DNA of 14,115 bases from Chrysochromulina tobinii (GCA_001275005.1 JWZX01001176.1:1-14115), one strand, 5' to 3'. Positions 1 to 7,893 are shown, counted from the first letter of the stretch. Numbers and translations: made by a program. The notes: generated by a model not told the origin, from the sequence alone.

Positions 1-581
1 GGATGCGAAGCAAGCCAACGGCCCGCGATCTGGGCGTAGTCCCCGGCCTCCAGCCACGCGTGCCTCCGAGGGTCCGTCCTGGGGAGAGCGAGCATGAGGA
101 CATCGAGGCGTCGAGCCGCTGCTGCCTCCCGCTGGGCCGTGATGGCGTGCTGCATCCGGTGCTGCGCGGGTACCGTCTCAGCCGGGTGGCTAAGCAGGCC
201 AGGTGACTGCGTGACGTCCACGACGCCATCGACCTCCTCCCTAAGAAGAGCCCATGCATCCGAAAAGGCGTGCCCCAAGTCCGAGTCCGAGGCGAGGAGA
301 GTCGACATGCGGTGAGTCGACATGCGTAAGTCGGGCGTGTCAAAGTCAAAGGACCGGGCGCCGAGGCGGTGCGCGAGCTGAGGGAAGAAGCCTGGCCGTG
401 TGACGCCATCCGCCATCCGGGTGTCGAGGAGCCGCTCACCGGTCGCGCGGTATGAACGAAGCATGACGAAGGCAGGGACTGCCCACGACGCACACGCAAC
501 ACCGCACGGATGCAACCGCGGAACAAGGTGGATCGTGCCCAAAATCTCGAGCCGAGAATCGCGAAAGCCCGCCTTTGCCCT
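1..581 (-). CDS. Hypothetical protein, 3' end cut by window edge
   Basis: On the minus strand the frame is open from just after a TAA at 582-584 to the window edge, about 193 codons with no stop. The first ATG is at 464, giving at least 154 residues; an exon start by splicing anywhere between 581 and 464 is equally possible. Codons favour G/C in the third position and the product has ordinary globular composition, with pieces such as PGFFPQLAHRLGARSFDF, WALLREEVDGVVDV and LALPRTDPRRHAWLEAGDY. I recognise no domain with confidence. The last phrase faintly recalls proteins I associate with algal retroelements, but that is memory, not evidence. A short direct repeat (GTCGACATGCG at about 300 and 316) encodes a doubled R-M-S-T. 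The plus-strand frames here look like shadows. Confidence 0.5.
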
Positions 582-950
582 TTAGCGGAATCGCGAACCA
601 TGGAGCCGACATCGGCACCTCCGCGATCCACACGCACCCCGCTCGCACGCACGCTCAAGCTCGCGCAATAAAACACCCACCGACCACCCCAGCAGCCTAA
701 CCAGCAGCCACCTGCAGACATCCTCGTAGCGGTATTGTACGTAACCCGCTGGCGTCCAGGTACGGACAGTAGCCAGAACGACCGAGATGATCGCCGAGAC
801 AAGCGAGAACCCGAGATACACAATCTCAGAGATTATCTCGGCGAGCTCCGGCGAAGTGCCCAAGGCACGAGAGGCAACCGAGGATCGGTCGGACCCAATT
901 ACAGAGTATGTCCCTATAGCATAGTAAGATGCTACCGTGTACCTATTCAC
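582..950 (-). CDS. Possible upstream exon or small membrane protein
   Basis: A 122-residue frame starts at an ATG at 950 and ends at the TAA that precedes the left-edge frame; both are in the same phase. It has a hydrophobic helix around residues 40-62 (IVYLGFSLVSAIISVVLATV) and a second apolar stretch near 82-95. Codon use is less G/C-biased than in the neighbours, so it may be chance or intergenic. A donor-like GTGGGTG at 680 and an acceptor-like CAAAG ending at 573 would remove 108 nt including the stop and join the two frames, but the acceptor lacks a pyrimidine tract. Nothing else recognisable is seen in 582-1148. Confidence 0.2.
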   Translation of the reverse strand: MNRYTVASYYAIGTYSVIGSDRSSVASRALGTSPELAEIISEIVYLGFSLVSAIISVVLATVRTWTPAGYVQYRYEDVCRWLLVRLLGWSVGVLLRELERACERGACGSRRCRCRLHGSRFR

Positions 951-1148
951 AGGTCAACCTTCATAGAGCTTGAGCGCTCCACACGAAACAACCATACTGG
1001 GCAGCTTTAGTTCTAGGTGTTCAACATACCATATGCGGAAGGGCCGACGGAAAAGGCATCCTAATTCGCGGCAAAAGTCGCATCTCGCACAAGGCTCGGA
1101 CGCTCGGTTTCTTCCGCTTTCTCCGCCCCCTTGCCTTCCCCGGAGACG

Positions 1149-2195
1149 ATGTGCGCTCGTGCCGCCTCTCTGTCGTGCCGCCTCTCGGCTCGGCGGGGCT
1201 CGGCGGGCCGCTTTGGGTCGGTGCCTCGACTCGCCTGCACCATCTTCCTCGCCATGATGGTGGGCATCACCAGCGCACAGAGCCAGACCATCTGCACAAA
1301 CACGTGCTCCTACGCCAACGATGGCACATGCGACGATGGCGGCCCGGGCGCTGAGTTCACCGGATCTTGCGCCTACGGCACCGACTGCGCCGACTGCGGA
1401 CCTCGTCAAGCCGCCATTTGCACAAACACGTGCTTCTACGCCAACCAGGACACATGCGACGATGGTGGCCCGGGCACCGAATTCACCGGATCTTGCGACT
1501 ACGGCACCGACTGCGCCGACTGCGGACCTCGTCAATTAACGTTGACACTTTGTTCATCTGGGACTGAGTGCGGCGCTTGTGATTATGGGCCTGTCAGACT
1601 TACATCTCCTGGGACCCCGAATCAGTGGGCCAATGAATACTACTACAAGACCACTTGGACTTATACTTGCAGTGCTTGTTCAGGAGTGGCCAGTGGAGGA
1701 GATTTGCCCATTTATCAAGCATATGATGTTACTGGGCTTAATGTCTATAATGTCTACCTGTGGTTCGACTGCTCGAATGGGAGATGGACCCGGTCCGTCG
1801 TCAACGCTGGTGCTGACAGCGAGACTTGCCCCTATAAGTTTGCCTGTGCTGGCCCTTACCCCGCGGGTACGATTATTGATCCTGCGTGGAGTTCATGCCC
1901 GTACGGTGGCGCTCCGATCTGCCCAGCGCCGTCTCCCCCCCCTCCCCCTCCCGACTCCGACGAGTTGATCGGTTTTTTGGCTTTGATCATAATCGGTGTT
2001 CTCCTTCTCGTCACTTTTCTCTGCGGTGGCATCTGCGTGTGTCTTGGCGTGTGTGTGCTGCCGATATGCTGCCGACCTAACCCTAACCCAGGGCCCAACT
2101 CCCGGGCCGGGCTTGAGATGAGGGAAGTGACTGTGCAGGGATACGACATGGGGCGCGTCGTCGTGGGCAGCGTGCACTCGGACTCCCGGGGATGA
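1149..2195 (+). CDS. Cys-rich DDGG-repeat type I membrane protein
   Basis: The product has 348 residues from the first ATG. A basic N-terminus is followed by a hydrophobic core (about 28-43) ending in TSAQ, read as a secretion signal. Two tandem repeats of about 40 residues follow (49-87 and 90-128), each with six cysteines and the pattern C-x3-C-x7-C-DDGG-...-C-x5-C-x2-C-GPRQ, almost identical to each other. A second Cys-containing, Tyr/Trp-rich region spans about 134-257. A Pro-rich linker (PAPSPPPPPPDSDE) leads to a long hydrophobic helix (about 274-305) loaded with cysteines, then a tail of about 40 residues. The layout is that of a surface receptor or adhesion protein; the ligand is unknown. 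Short DDGG/GTDC modules of this kind occur in algal secreted proteins, but I know of no assigned function. The tail cysteines (CVCLGVCVLPICC) could be palmitoylated (inference). Six in-frame codons upstream of the ATG are open but start with TTG. Confidence 0.8.
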   Translation: MCARAASLSCRLSARRGSAGRFGSVPRLACTIFLAMMVGITSAQSQTICTNTCSYANDGTCDDGGPGAEFTGSCAYGTDCADCGPRQAAICTNTCFYANQDTCDDGGPGTEFTGSCDYGTDCADCGPRQLTLTLCSSGTECGACDYGPVRLTSPGTPNQWANEYYYKTTWTYTCSACSGVASGGDLPIYQAYDVTGLNVYNVYLWFDCSNGRWTRSVVNAGADSETCPYKFACAGPYPAGTIIDPAWSSCPYGGAPICPAPSPPPPPPDSDELIGFLALIIIGVLLLVTFLCGGICVCLGVCVLPICCRPNPNPGPNSRAGLEMREVTVQGYDMGRVVVGSVHSDSRG

Positions 2196-2198
2196 GTC

Positions 2199-2199
<1 letters not shown>

Positions 2200-2232
<33 letters not shown>
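2200..2232 (+). repeat. (CAG)11 trinucleotide microsatellite
   Basis: Eleven uninterrupted CAG units begin five bases after the stop codon of the Cys-rich membrane protein gene, so they lie in its 3' untranslated region. A shorter, interrupted version (CAGCCGCAGCAGCAGCAGCAG) sits at the same place in the duplicated copy near 2556-2576. Confidence 0.95.
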
Positions 2233-2233
<1 letters not shown>

Positions 2234-2362
2234 TCGCTGTGAGGCGCGGTCGGCAACATCCCTTCATCCGGGGCGAGGGCTCGGTTGCCGGCGGGAAGGT
2301 CAATGAGAACGTCACAAAGAGAAGATTGCTGACAAGGTCGCGGAGATGTTCAACTAACATAA

Positions 2363-2480
2363 GGCAAAGACGAGACCCGGGTAACGGATGTGGCCGGGGG
2401 GAGCGTGTTGGGAGCGGCAAAGACGAGACCCGGGTAGCCGATGTGGCGGGGGGTTAAGCCGGGGGGAGCGTGTTGGGAGC
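2363..2480 (+). repeat. Imperfect tandem repeat, 53 and 65 bp
   Basis: Two adjacent units begin GGCAAAGACGAGACCCGGGTA and end GGGGGGAGCGTGTTGGGAGC: 2363-2415 and 2416-2480. The second carries 12 extra bases (GGGGTTAAGCCG region). The array sits between the two copies of the duplicated gene end. Confidence 0.85.
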
Positions 2481-3085
2481 GTGCACACTCGATGGTTCCG
2501 ATGCCGGGCGCGTCGTCGTGGGCAGTGTGCACTCGGACTCCCGGGGATGAGTCGCAGCCGCAGCAGCAGCAGCAGCTCGCTGTGTGGCGCGGTCGGCAAC
2601 ATCCCATTAATCTGGGGCGAGGGCTCGGTTCTCGGTTGCGATGACACATGTGAAGATCGGTGGCAGGTCGTAGACCGTCTGTGTGATCTCCGAGTGCTTG
2701 CGTGATCTGGCATCCATGTGCATCTGGGTCGGGAGCGGTTGCAAACGCAGACAGCATGCCGAACAGCATGATCCCCGTGCACAGCAGCCAGAAATGGTGT
2801 GGGGCGAGCGCAGCACTTAGCAGTTCCACGTCATGGGGAGAGTCAGCGTTGGGCTTGGGGCGACGTGCAGGGCGAGGTGTGTGCATAAGTGGGGATAAGC
2901 CCAAGTGCAGGTCACCGGTGTGAGCGGTGTGAGAGCGGACGGGAAGTTGGCGCGTCAGCGTCACGCGCGACACGCTGACACCCCGCATGCCCCAGGCGAG
3001 GACGGAGTGCGCGAGTTGCGAGACGTCCCGGGTGCTGCAACCTGCATGGGCACTGTCTCCGTGTCTCGGGGGTTACGTCTCTTCT

Positions 3086-3136
3086 GGAAACCCAGTTTCC
3101 GATGGAAAATCCCCAGCTGTTGGGGAAAATCGGAAA
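3086..3136. repeat. Overlapping inverted repeats (hairpin or cruciform)
   Basis: Two palindromes share an arm. GGAAAC-CCA-GTTTCC lies at 3086-3100 (6-bp stem, 3-base loop). TTTCCGAT at 3096-3103 pairs with ATCGGAAA at 3129-3136 (8 bp), and inside it TCCCCA (3110-3115) pairs with TGGGGA (3121-3126) around a 5-base loop. The two structures are mutually exclusive because both need GTTTCC. It lies about 170 bp downstream of the ADP-ribosyltransferase stop codon. Confidence 0.75.
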
Positions 3137-3305
3137 AAGATTCGAACGAACTCCTAGATGGACAAATGACAAGGTCCGCCGAGCTCTGGCAAGGGGGTCG
3201 GAAAGGTGGAGCCCGGCAGCCGCCCCTCGCCAGGGTGGTGTTCTAGCCGTCCCGATGGTCGCCCACCGCGAAAAAAGTCCTCCGTCCCGAAGGTCAGTCC
3301 TCTCT

Positions 3306-5687
3306 TCACAAGAAAGTCGGCGTCACGTCGACGGCCAAGAATTTCTTGCCCGCCTCGGCCATCTCCTCTACGGATAAGTGGGCCCACGCGACCTTGGTGA
3401 ACGATTCGGTCGACATGCGTTTGAGCTTGGCGACGTCCTTTTGCGCGGCCGCTTTCGCGGCGATCTTCTCCCTTTCCGCCTTCTCTCTGACGATGAGCAT
3501 GGTGCACGGCGGAAAGAGGACCTCCTCTTCTTGCTGAAACTGCGAGATCTCGCTGATCGAGGCGCCCACATGAAAGCCGCTGTCGCTCTCGGGCTTCGGG
3601 TGCAGGCACCAGAGCACGTTCGCACCGTTGGACTGCATGTACCCGACGGGCGCGTCGCGGCTGCGCGACGTGGACATGAAGGCCATGTCGACCGCGCAGA
3701 CCATTTGTCCTGAGTCAGGCACCCAAAATGCGGGCTCGAGCTCCCCACGCACGCTACGCCAAAGCTTGAGGTGTGCCTCGTCGGGTTTCGTCACGGCGGC
3801 CAGCTTGCGGATCGCGCGGCAAATGTGGCCGACCGTGGCCGCGAACGTGAGCCCCGGGTGCGAGGCCACCGTTGCACGGAACTCGTCGTACAAAGGCGCA
3901 ATCTGGCGCAGGAAGGTGTTGAGAGGCTGGTAAGCGGGCCCTGAGTAGAGGCGGACGGCAAGGACCTCGTCAAGGGTGAGGAAGGCGTGGCCCTCGTCGA
4001 GAAGGACGCCATGGCCCTCCTTGCGCCGCTGTGCGATCATCTCGTTGACCTTCGTGCGAAAATCCTCGGGCAACTTGCCGTGGTTGTTCTGGTCGCGGTG
4101 GCCGGGGGTGCAGTTGGGTTTGGACTTGGCCGGTCCTTTGACGTAGGCCCATTCCTCGGCGAGGGTGTAGCTCCTGCCCTTCCAGTCTGACCAGCTCATC
4201 TCGCGCATGAACTCATCCTCCATGGTGAGCAGCGGCTTAGCGATCAGATCGTCCAGCCCCTTGAGGAACGCCTCGCGCTTGTTGTAGCTCAGGGTGAGGG
4301 CGATGCCGCACATCTTGCTCCCTTCGTCTTCACTCGTCCCTAGACCCTTCCGAGGCGGCTGGTAGGTGGCGGTTACGATGATGAGGCGCTGCCGCGGGTA
4401 CACGGGCGCGTCGCCGGGGTGGGCGGGCGCCTCCCAGGTGCCCGGCTCCTTGAGCTCCTTGAAGCGGAAGAGCGTGTTGGGCGGGAAATCTCCTGAGAAG
4501 AGTGAGGTGATCACAGCAGAGTGTGAGCCCTGCTCGTCATCGGCACTACTCTCGAAGCAGATGATGTCGGAGTGCTTCGCACAGCCCGCCAAGGACTCCC
4601 CGGTCTCGGGGTCGTTGTAAAGCACCATGAAGCCCTCCTCGGTGAACAGCTGCGGGTCCGCCGTCGCGTGCGTGAGAGACGATGACGTGAGCCCACGGAA
4701 GCCGGTTCCATCGGGCTCCATGACGAACTCCCAGTTGGGCTCGCGGCTCTCTAGGCCGTACAAGCCAGTGCGATTCCAATAGAGCTTCGAGTACAGCTCC
4801 TTCTCCGCCTTCTCCGCCGCGGCGCGTGCAGCGTCGCGCATGCCTCTCGGCAAGGGTGGAGATGGCGAGGAAGGGTCTTCTCCGTCCGCATCTCGCCTCT
4901 GAAGGAAAAGGGTCTCGGAGAGGGCATACGTGGACGCCGCGTAGCACGGGTCGCCGTCCTTGAGCGCGCGCGCGAGCGCCTCAACGCAGGTGAAGAGCAT
5001 CGTGTAGCACTCCGCGCGCTCGTGCGTCCAGCCCATCTGCTCGAGCGCATACGTATCGGCCTGCACCCATTCCTGCGACACGAACTTGTCGAAGTTGTCG
5101 TACTCGCGCACGTATGCCTCGTCCGCCTCGACGCTCCCCTCGCCCTGGCCGCTGAGCCGGTACGACTCGGCCTTCAGCTGCACCCACTCGTCCTGCCACT
5201 TGCGCTGCGGCGGCGGGCCGATCAGCTCGGGCAGCGTGCGCAGGTAACCAGCTCGTGAGGTCTTCGCCTCAGTCGGCAGCTTCTCATTGAGCAGGACCTT
5301 TATGCTCTCGACCTTTTGCTGCGCTTCCATGAGGTCTTTTCGCAAAACCTTCAGTAGATCGCTGCCGCTGCTGCTCTTCTTTGGGATGCCGGACATCGCC
5401 ACCGACCCATGCAGCCTGTTGATCAGCCGCTGCTGCTCCGCAATGTGCTGCTTTTGCTTCTCCGACTCGGCGCGCATCCTATCGAGCTCACGCAACAAGT
5501 CCGATGGAGAGGACCCCCGCGGGGTCGTCTCCTTCTCTTTTCGCGATGATATTGGGTGAAAAGACATGGTGGGAGGCATGATGCTCAGCAGGGGCTTTCT
5601 GATGCTCCTCCAACTTTTCTCAATTCCAAGTTTTGGGCGGGTGTTCGTCGCGTCGTGACGGGCGCCTCCTAAAAATGGGGCTCCCAT
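3306..5687 (-). CDS. R-S-E type mono-ADP-ribosyltransferase domain protein
   Basis: An intronless 793-residue frame. The C-terminal domain (about 570-735) shows the three ADP-ribosyltransferase signatures in order: Arg in KLWRSVRG (R644), the STS strand FMSTSRSR (672-674), and the catalytic loop QQEEEVLFPPCTMLIV (E720-x-E722), preceded by the usual YQPLNTFLR helix (586-594). This is the R-S-E clade, which transfers one ADP-ribose from NAD to a protein, often to arginine. The EEE loop fits arginine specificity, but the substrate is unknown. N-terminally, two heptad-like helices (about 62-95 and 108-138) suggest a coiled coil. The middle (about 160-560) is unrecognised; its segment FPPNTLFRFKELKEPG...RLIIVTATY (401-442) echoes the end of an ART fold. 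No signal peptide or membrane helix is seen, so it is probably intracellular. Met37 and Met41 (5579, 5567) are alternative starts; Met41 has the best context (CCCACCATGTCT). Confidence 0.8.
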   Translation of the reverse strand: MGAPFLGGARHDATNTRPKLGIEKSWRSIRKPLLSIMPPTMSFHPISSRKEKETTPRGSSPSDLLRELDRMRAESEKQKQHIAEQQRLINRLHGSVAMSGIPKKSSSGSDLLKVLRKDLMEAQQKVESIKVLLNEKLPTEAKTSRAGYLRTLPELIGPPPQRKWQDEWVQLKAESYRLSGQGEGSVEADEAYVREYDNFDKFVSQEWVQADTYALEQMGWTHERAECYTMLFTCVEALARALKDGDPCYAASTYALSETLFLQRRDADGEDPSSPSPPLPRGMRDAARAAAEKAEKELYSKLYWNRTGLYGLESREPNWEFVMEPDGTGFRGLTSSSLTHATADPQLFTEEGFMVLYNDPETGESLAGCAKHSDIICFESSADDEQGSHSAVITSLFSGDFPPNTLFRFKELKEPGTWEAPAHPGDAPVYPRQRLIIVTATYQPPRKGLGTSEDEGSKMCGIALTLSYNKREAFLKGLDDLIAKPLLTMEDEFMREMSWSDWKGRSYTLAEEWAYVKGPAKSKPNCTPGHRDQNNHGKLPEDFRTKVNEMIAQRRKEGHGVLLDEGHAFLTLDEVLAVRLYSGPAYQPLNTFLRQIAPLYDEFRATVASHPGLTFAATVGHICRAIRKLAAVTKPDEAHLKLWRSVRGELEPAFWVPDSGQMVCAVDMAFMSTSRSRDAPVGYMQSNGANVLWCLHPKPESDSGFHVGASISEISQFQQEEEVLFPPCTMLIVREKAEREKIAAKAAAQKDVAKLKRMSTESFTKVAWAHLSVEEMAEAGKKFLAVDVTPTFL

Positions 5688-5727
5688 TCACGTACACGCT
5701 AACCAGGTGGTTCAGAGCATACTGGAT

Positions 5728-5737
5728 CTTATAAAAC
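5728..5737 (-). promoter_or_regulatory. TATA-like element upstream of ART gene
   Basis: Minus-strand TTTTATAAG lies about 45 bases upstream of the first ATG of the ADP-ribosyltransferase gene, in a 156-bp gap after the SGNH gene that is less GC-rich than its surroundings. Spacing would suit a short 5' leader. TATA boxes are not universal in algae, so this is only suggestive. Confidence 0.25.
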
Positions 5738-5843
5738 CCGCAGCCGACTGATGCTACCGATCAGGCTGCACTGATTACCTCTGCCAATGGTACACGGGAC
5801 AAGCCTCTTAGGCACTAATTATGCACAGCCGAGCGAGATCGGT

Positions 5844-7893
5844 TCACTGCCTCCCACCTCGGCCCTTGCCGCCGCGCCGTACTCTCAACCTTTTCGGTGA
5901 TTTAGCGTCGTTCTTAGCGTCGTTCTTAGCGTCGTCAGTGTCGTCGCCGAGCGGCTGCACCATCGTGGCCTTTCCGCTGTCCGAGTCCGCGACCACGTTG
6001 AGGGTGGACAGCTTGAATTTATGTCCGACCGTTGACGACTCGTCGAGCACGCGCACGCGTACCACGCACGAGGCGGACGCACCCGTCACTCGTATCTGGT
6101 GGGGTGCGAAGACTGAGATGTTGCGGTCTGTGTCAATCCGATGGCCATCAAGGGTGCTCCCCGGGCAGCGGCAGCCGTGATGACACGAGACCTCCGCGCG
6201 TCCCATGCCACCCGCGTACGATGTCAGGTAGCCAAGTGTCACTCGCACCAAGGCCGCATCGGCGCCCTCCTTCGCGTGACGAACACCACCACCGCCGCCT
6301 CCGCCGCCGCCTCCGCCGGCGCCTCCGCCGCCGGCGCCGACGCCGCCACCGCTGCCGCCACCGCCGCCGTCCGCATCGCTTGCCGTTGTCGCAACGATGC
6401 GCGTGTCCACGGGCAGATCAATGGTGGCGCCGGGCGCAAGCGCAAGAGCGCCGGGGGAGCGCTTGCCCGGCACGCCGCCCCGGAACGCGTGGTAGCAGTA
6501 CATGAACACAGGCGGCGCGGGCACCGCGGGCAGCGTGCGCGGGCAGGGGACTTCCAGATCGGCATGCATGCATTCGTCGAGTTGCATGCTGCTGCTGCTG
6601 CAGCTGGCTGTACGCCACGCAACGGGCGCCATGCGCTGGTACGCTCCGAAGCGGCCGCGGCCGCCCAGCCGGCCGAAGCCGTAGCAGCGCGCGTGGCCCA
6701 CCTTCGCGAGCCTTGCGGGCATGGGGGGGGGTACAGCCATGAGAGTGGTCATCAGTGGTCATTAGTGGTCATCAGTGGTCCTCAGTGGTCAATTGTGGCC
6801 ACTCATGGTCATCAGTGGTCATCAGTGGTCATCAGTGGCACTCACTTAGCGGCCATGGGGTATAGCGGCGGCGGCAGTCGGCCCCAATCGTGCGCAGGTG
6901 GTGGCGGCGGCGGCGAGGGCGGCAGCGGTGGCGACATCATTTGCGCAAATGTAGCCTGGGTCGCGCTGGGCCGGAGCAGACCCGACGTGAGCACAGACGC
7001 AAGCGCATGCTCCAGCCAGTGCGTCAGCATGGCTGCGAGCAAGTCAACCCCGAGCCGGCCGGTACTGGGATGCAGCCCGTCACTTGCCACGTCAAGCAAG
7101 GTCAGGCGCGGCGGCGAGTACATGAGTGGGGCGAGCGCCACGTCAAGCAAGGTCGCGAGTACATGAGTGGGGCGAGCGCCTCGAAGTACGAGAGGCACGA
7201 GACGCGGTAGTGCTGGCATAGGCGCAGCAGGTAATTCTCCATCCTGTGCCAGGCGGTGCGCTCGTATTGACCCCACAGCGTCAGGTTGCGCGGGTCGCGG
7301 CGATGCGCCCACTCCCGCACACTGAGGAAGACAATCGCTGGCGGCGACGGCACGTCGAGCAGAGCCCGCACGATGGCCTCGACAGCCTCGGGCGTGGTCG
7401 ACTTGGCCATCGAGCCGAATTCGAGCACCACCAGGTGCGGCCGTCGCGGGATGTGCGAAAAGAGGCACTCGGCCAGCAGATCTGCGGGAGTCGCATCGGC
7501 CGCACCGTTGTGAATGCGATGCGCCGCTGGCCAGGTACGATTAATCGCCTCGAGAAAGCGCACAAGGAAGCCCTTGATGAGCACGCGGTGCTGATGCGGC
7601 GGCACAGGGTTGTATAGCCGATCGACGCCGCGGTATTCCATGCACCGCTTGGCGGGCTGGTCTAAGCAGCCTCCTGCCTGCGCCACTGATGCGCCGACCA
7701 CCGCAATGTCCAGTGCGCCTCCCCCAAATAGATGGCGTCCAAGCCCAAGCAGCGATGAAGCCGGCGCGAGGTGCACCAGCGAGCGCTGGAGTAGCTCGGG
7801 GTCTTGGAGCACCTCTAATTTGGGCGATGGCTGCACGTGATGCTGAATCGATGTTCTCGGCGGCGACGAGAGGTTCAATCGACCCGCGCGCAT
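5844..7893 (-). CDS. SGNH/GDSL hydrolase with C-terminal beta domain (spliced)
   Basis: Model: exons 7893-7163, 7082-6846 and 6711-5844, 1836 nt, 611 residues. Catalytic blocks are in order: nucleophile Ser69 in DIAVVGASVAQAGGC, block II Gly in IHNGAAD (129-130), block III region VVLEFGSMA (156-162), and Asp245/His248 in DGLHPSTGR. The DxxHP block lies in a different frame from the rest, so it needs the first splice (or a frame repair). A Pro-rich linker (about 293-318) precedes a Cys-containing region, a poly-Gly tract (about 438-465), a likely beta domain starting VTLGYLTSYAGGMG (480-493), and a basic tail with DAKN repeats. Family members are esterases or acyl hydrolases, and related algal proteins may act on carbohydrates. 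No signal sequence is visible, so a 5' exon may be missing. The start at 7893 is the ATG nearest the divergent sulfotransferase gene; the frame stays open further upstream, antisense to that gene. Confidence 0.7.
5898..5933 (-). repeat. 12-bp coding repeat, DAKN x3
   Basis: Three 12-bp units in the SGNH gene encode DAKN, DAKN, DAKS just before its basic C-terminal tail (SPKRLRVRRGGKGRGGRQ). Nearly perfect at the DNA level, so recent slippage is likely. Confidence 0.9.
6285..6368 (-). repeat. Poly-glycine coding tract
   Basis: GCC/GGC-type triplets encode about 28 residues that are nearly all Gly, with scattered Ser, Val and Ala, in the third exon of the SGNH gene. It probably forms a flexible linker between its Cys-containing part and the C-terminal beta domain. 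Confidence 0.9.
6712..6845 (-). other. Intron 2 of SGNH gene
   Basis: Donor AA|GTGAGTG at 6845 and acceptor CCCCCCCATGCCCGCAAG at 6712 remove 134 nt. The splice is phase 2 and joins PLYPMAAK to LAKVGHARCYG in frame. Without it the second exon stops at TGA 6842-6844. A C-rich tract precedes the acceptor. Confidence 0.7.
6745..6844. repeat. 10-bp minisatellite filling the SGNH intron
   Basis: Ten consecutive 10-mers in strict register, consensus GTGGTCATCA on the plus strand (TGATGACCAC on the transcript), occupy 100 of the 134 intronic bases. The final variant unit (GTGGCACTCA) reads GTGAGTGCCAC on the minus strand together with the next base and so supplies the splice donor. Confidence 0.95.
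7083..7162 (-). other. Putative intron 1 of SGNH gene or frameshift site
   Basis: Donor CTCAT|GTACTCG at 7162 and acceptor GGCAAG at 7083 would remove 80 nt and join FEALAPL to DGLHPS in phase 2. The donor is weak and the acceptor has no clear pyrimidine tract. The span coincides with a tandem duplication, so the frame break could instead be a real mutation. Confidence 0.4.
7088..7179 (-). repeat. Tandem duplication, 51-bp and 41-bp copies
   Basis: Copy 1 (7088-7138, 51 bp) and copy 2 (7139-7179, 41 bp) are identical except that copy 2 lacks ten bases (AGGCGCGGCG). The 51-bp unit equals 17 codons and encodes ALAPLMYSPPRLTLLDV; the ten-base loss shifts the frame between the two catalytic parts of the SGNH gene. 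Confidence 0.95.

Larger units (their letters stand above)
2151..2640 (+). repeat. Segmental duplication of the gene's 3' end
   Basis: The sequence from 2151 to about 2290 (last 15 codons of the Cys-rich gene, its stop, the CAG tract and the following 60 bases) recurs from 2506 to about 2632 with few substitutions and a shorter CAG tract. Shared landmarks are GGGCGCGTCGTCGTGGGCAG, GACTCCCGGGGATGAGTCGC, GCGCGGTCGGCAACATCCC and GGGGCGAGGGCTCGGTT. Copy centres are 355 bp apart. The second copy has no upstream coding exon and looks like a debris copy. Confidence 0.9.
2196..3305. other. Gene-poor, repeat-rich interval between converging genes
   Basis: The 1.1 kb between the stop of the Cys-rich gene and the stop of the ADP-ribosyltransferase gene shows no convincing coding region. 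Open frames on both strands are short, overlap each other and translate repeats (poly-Cys, poly-Ser, poly-Gln) or sequence without domain character. The interval must hold both 3' untranslated ends. It is dominated by a duplicated gene end, a tandem repeat and an inverted repeat, described separately. Confidence 0.6.

Noticed and set aside
954-1535. Minus-strand 193-codon frame with an internal repeat
   Set aside because: The repeat simply mirrors the two DDGG modules on the opposite strand; the plus-strand reading has the signal peptide and ordered cysteines.
1893-2420. Minus-strand 175-codon frame
   Set aside because: Antisense to the transmembrane and tail region of the Cys-rich gene and through the CAG tract; poly-Cys and Arg/His-rich.
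2350-2988. Minus-strand 212-codon frame with a hydrophobic stretch near residue 70
   Set aside because: It runs antisense through the duplicated gene end and CAG repeat (poly-Cys in translation). The hydrophobic stretch alone does not make a gene, though a very small one at 2607-2988 cannot be excluded.
6745-6844. Regular short repeats considered as a CRISPR array
   Set aside because: Units are contiguous 10-mers without spacers, inside a eukaryotic intron, with no cas genes.
6141-7166. Plus-strand 341-codon frame
   Set aside because: Ala/Arg-rich shadow that reads through the minisatellite and poly-Gly tracts of the SGNH gene; no domain seen.
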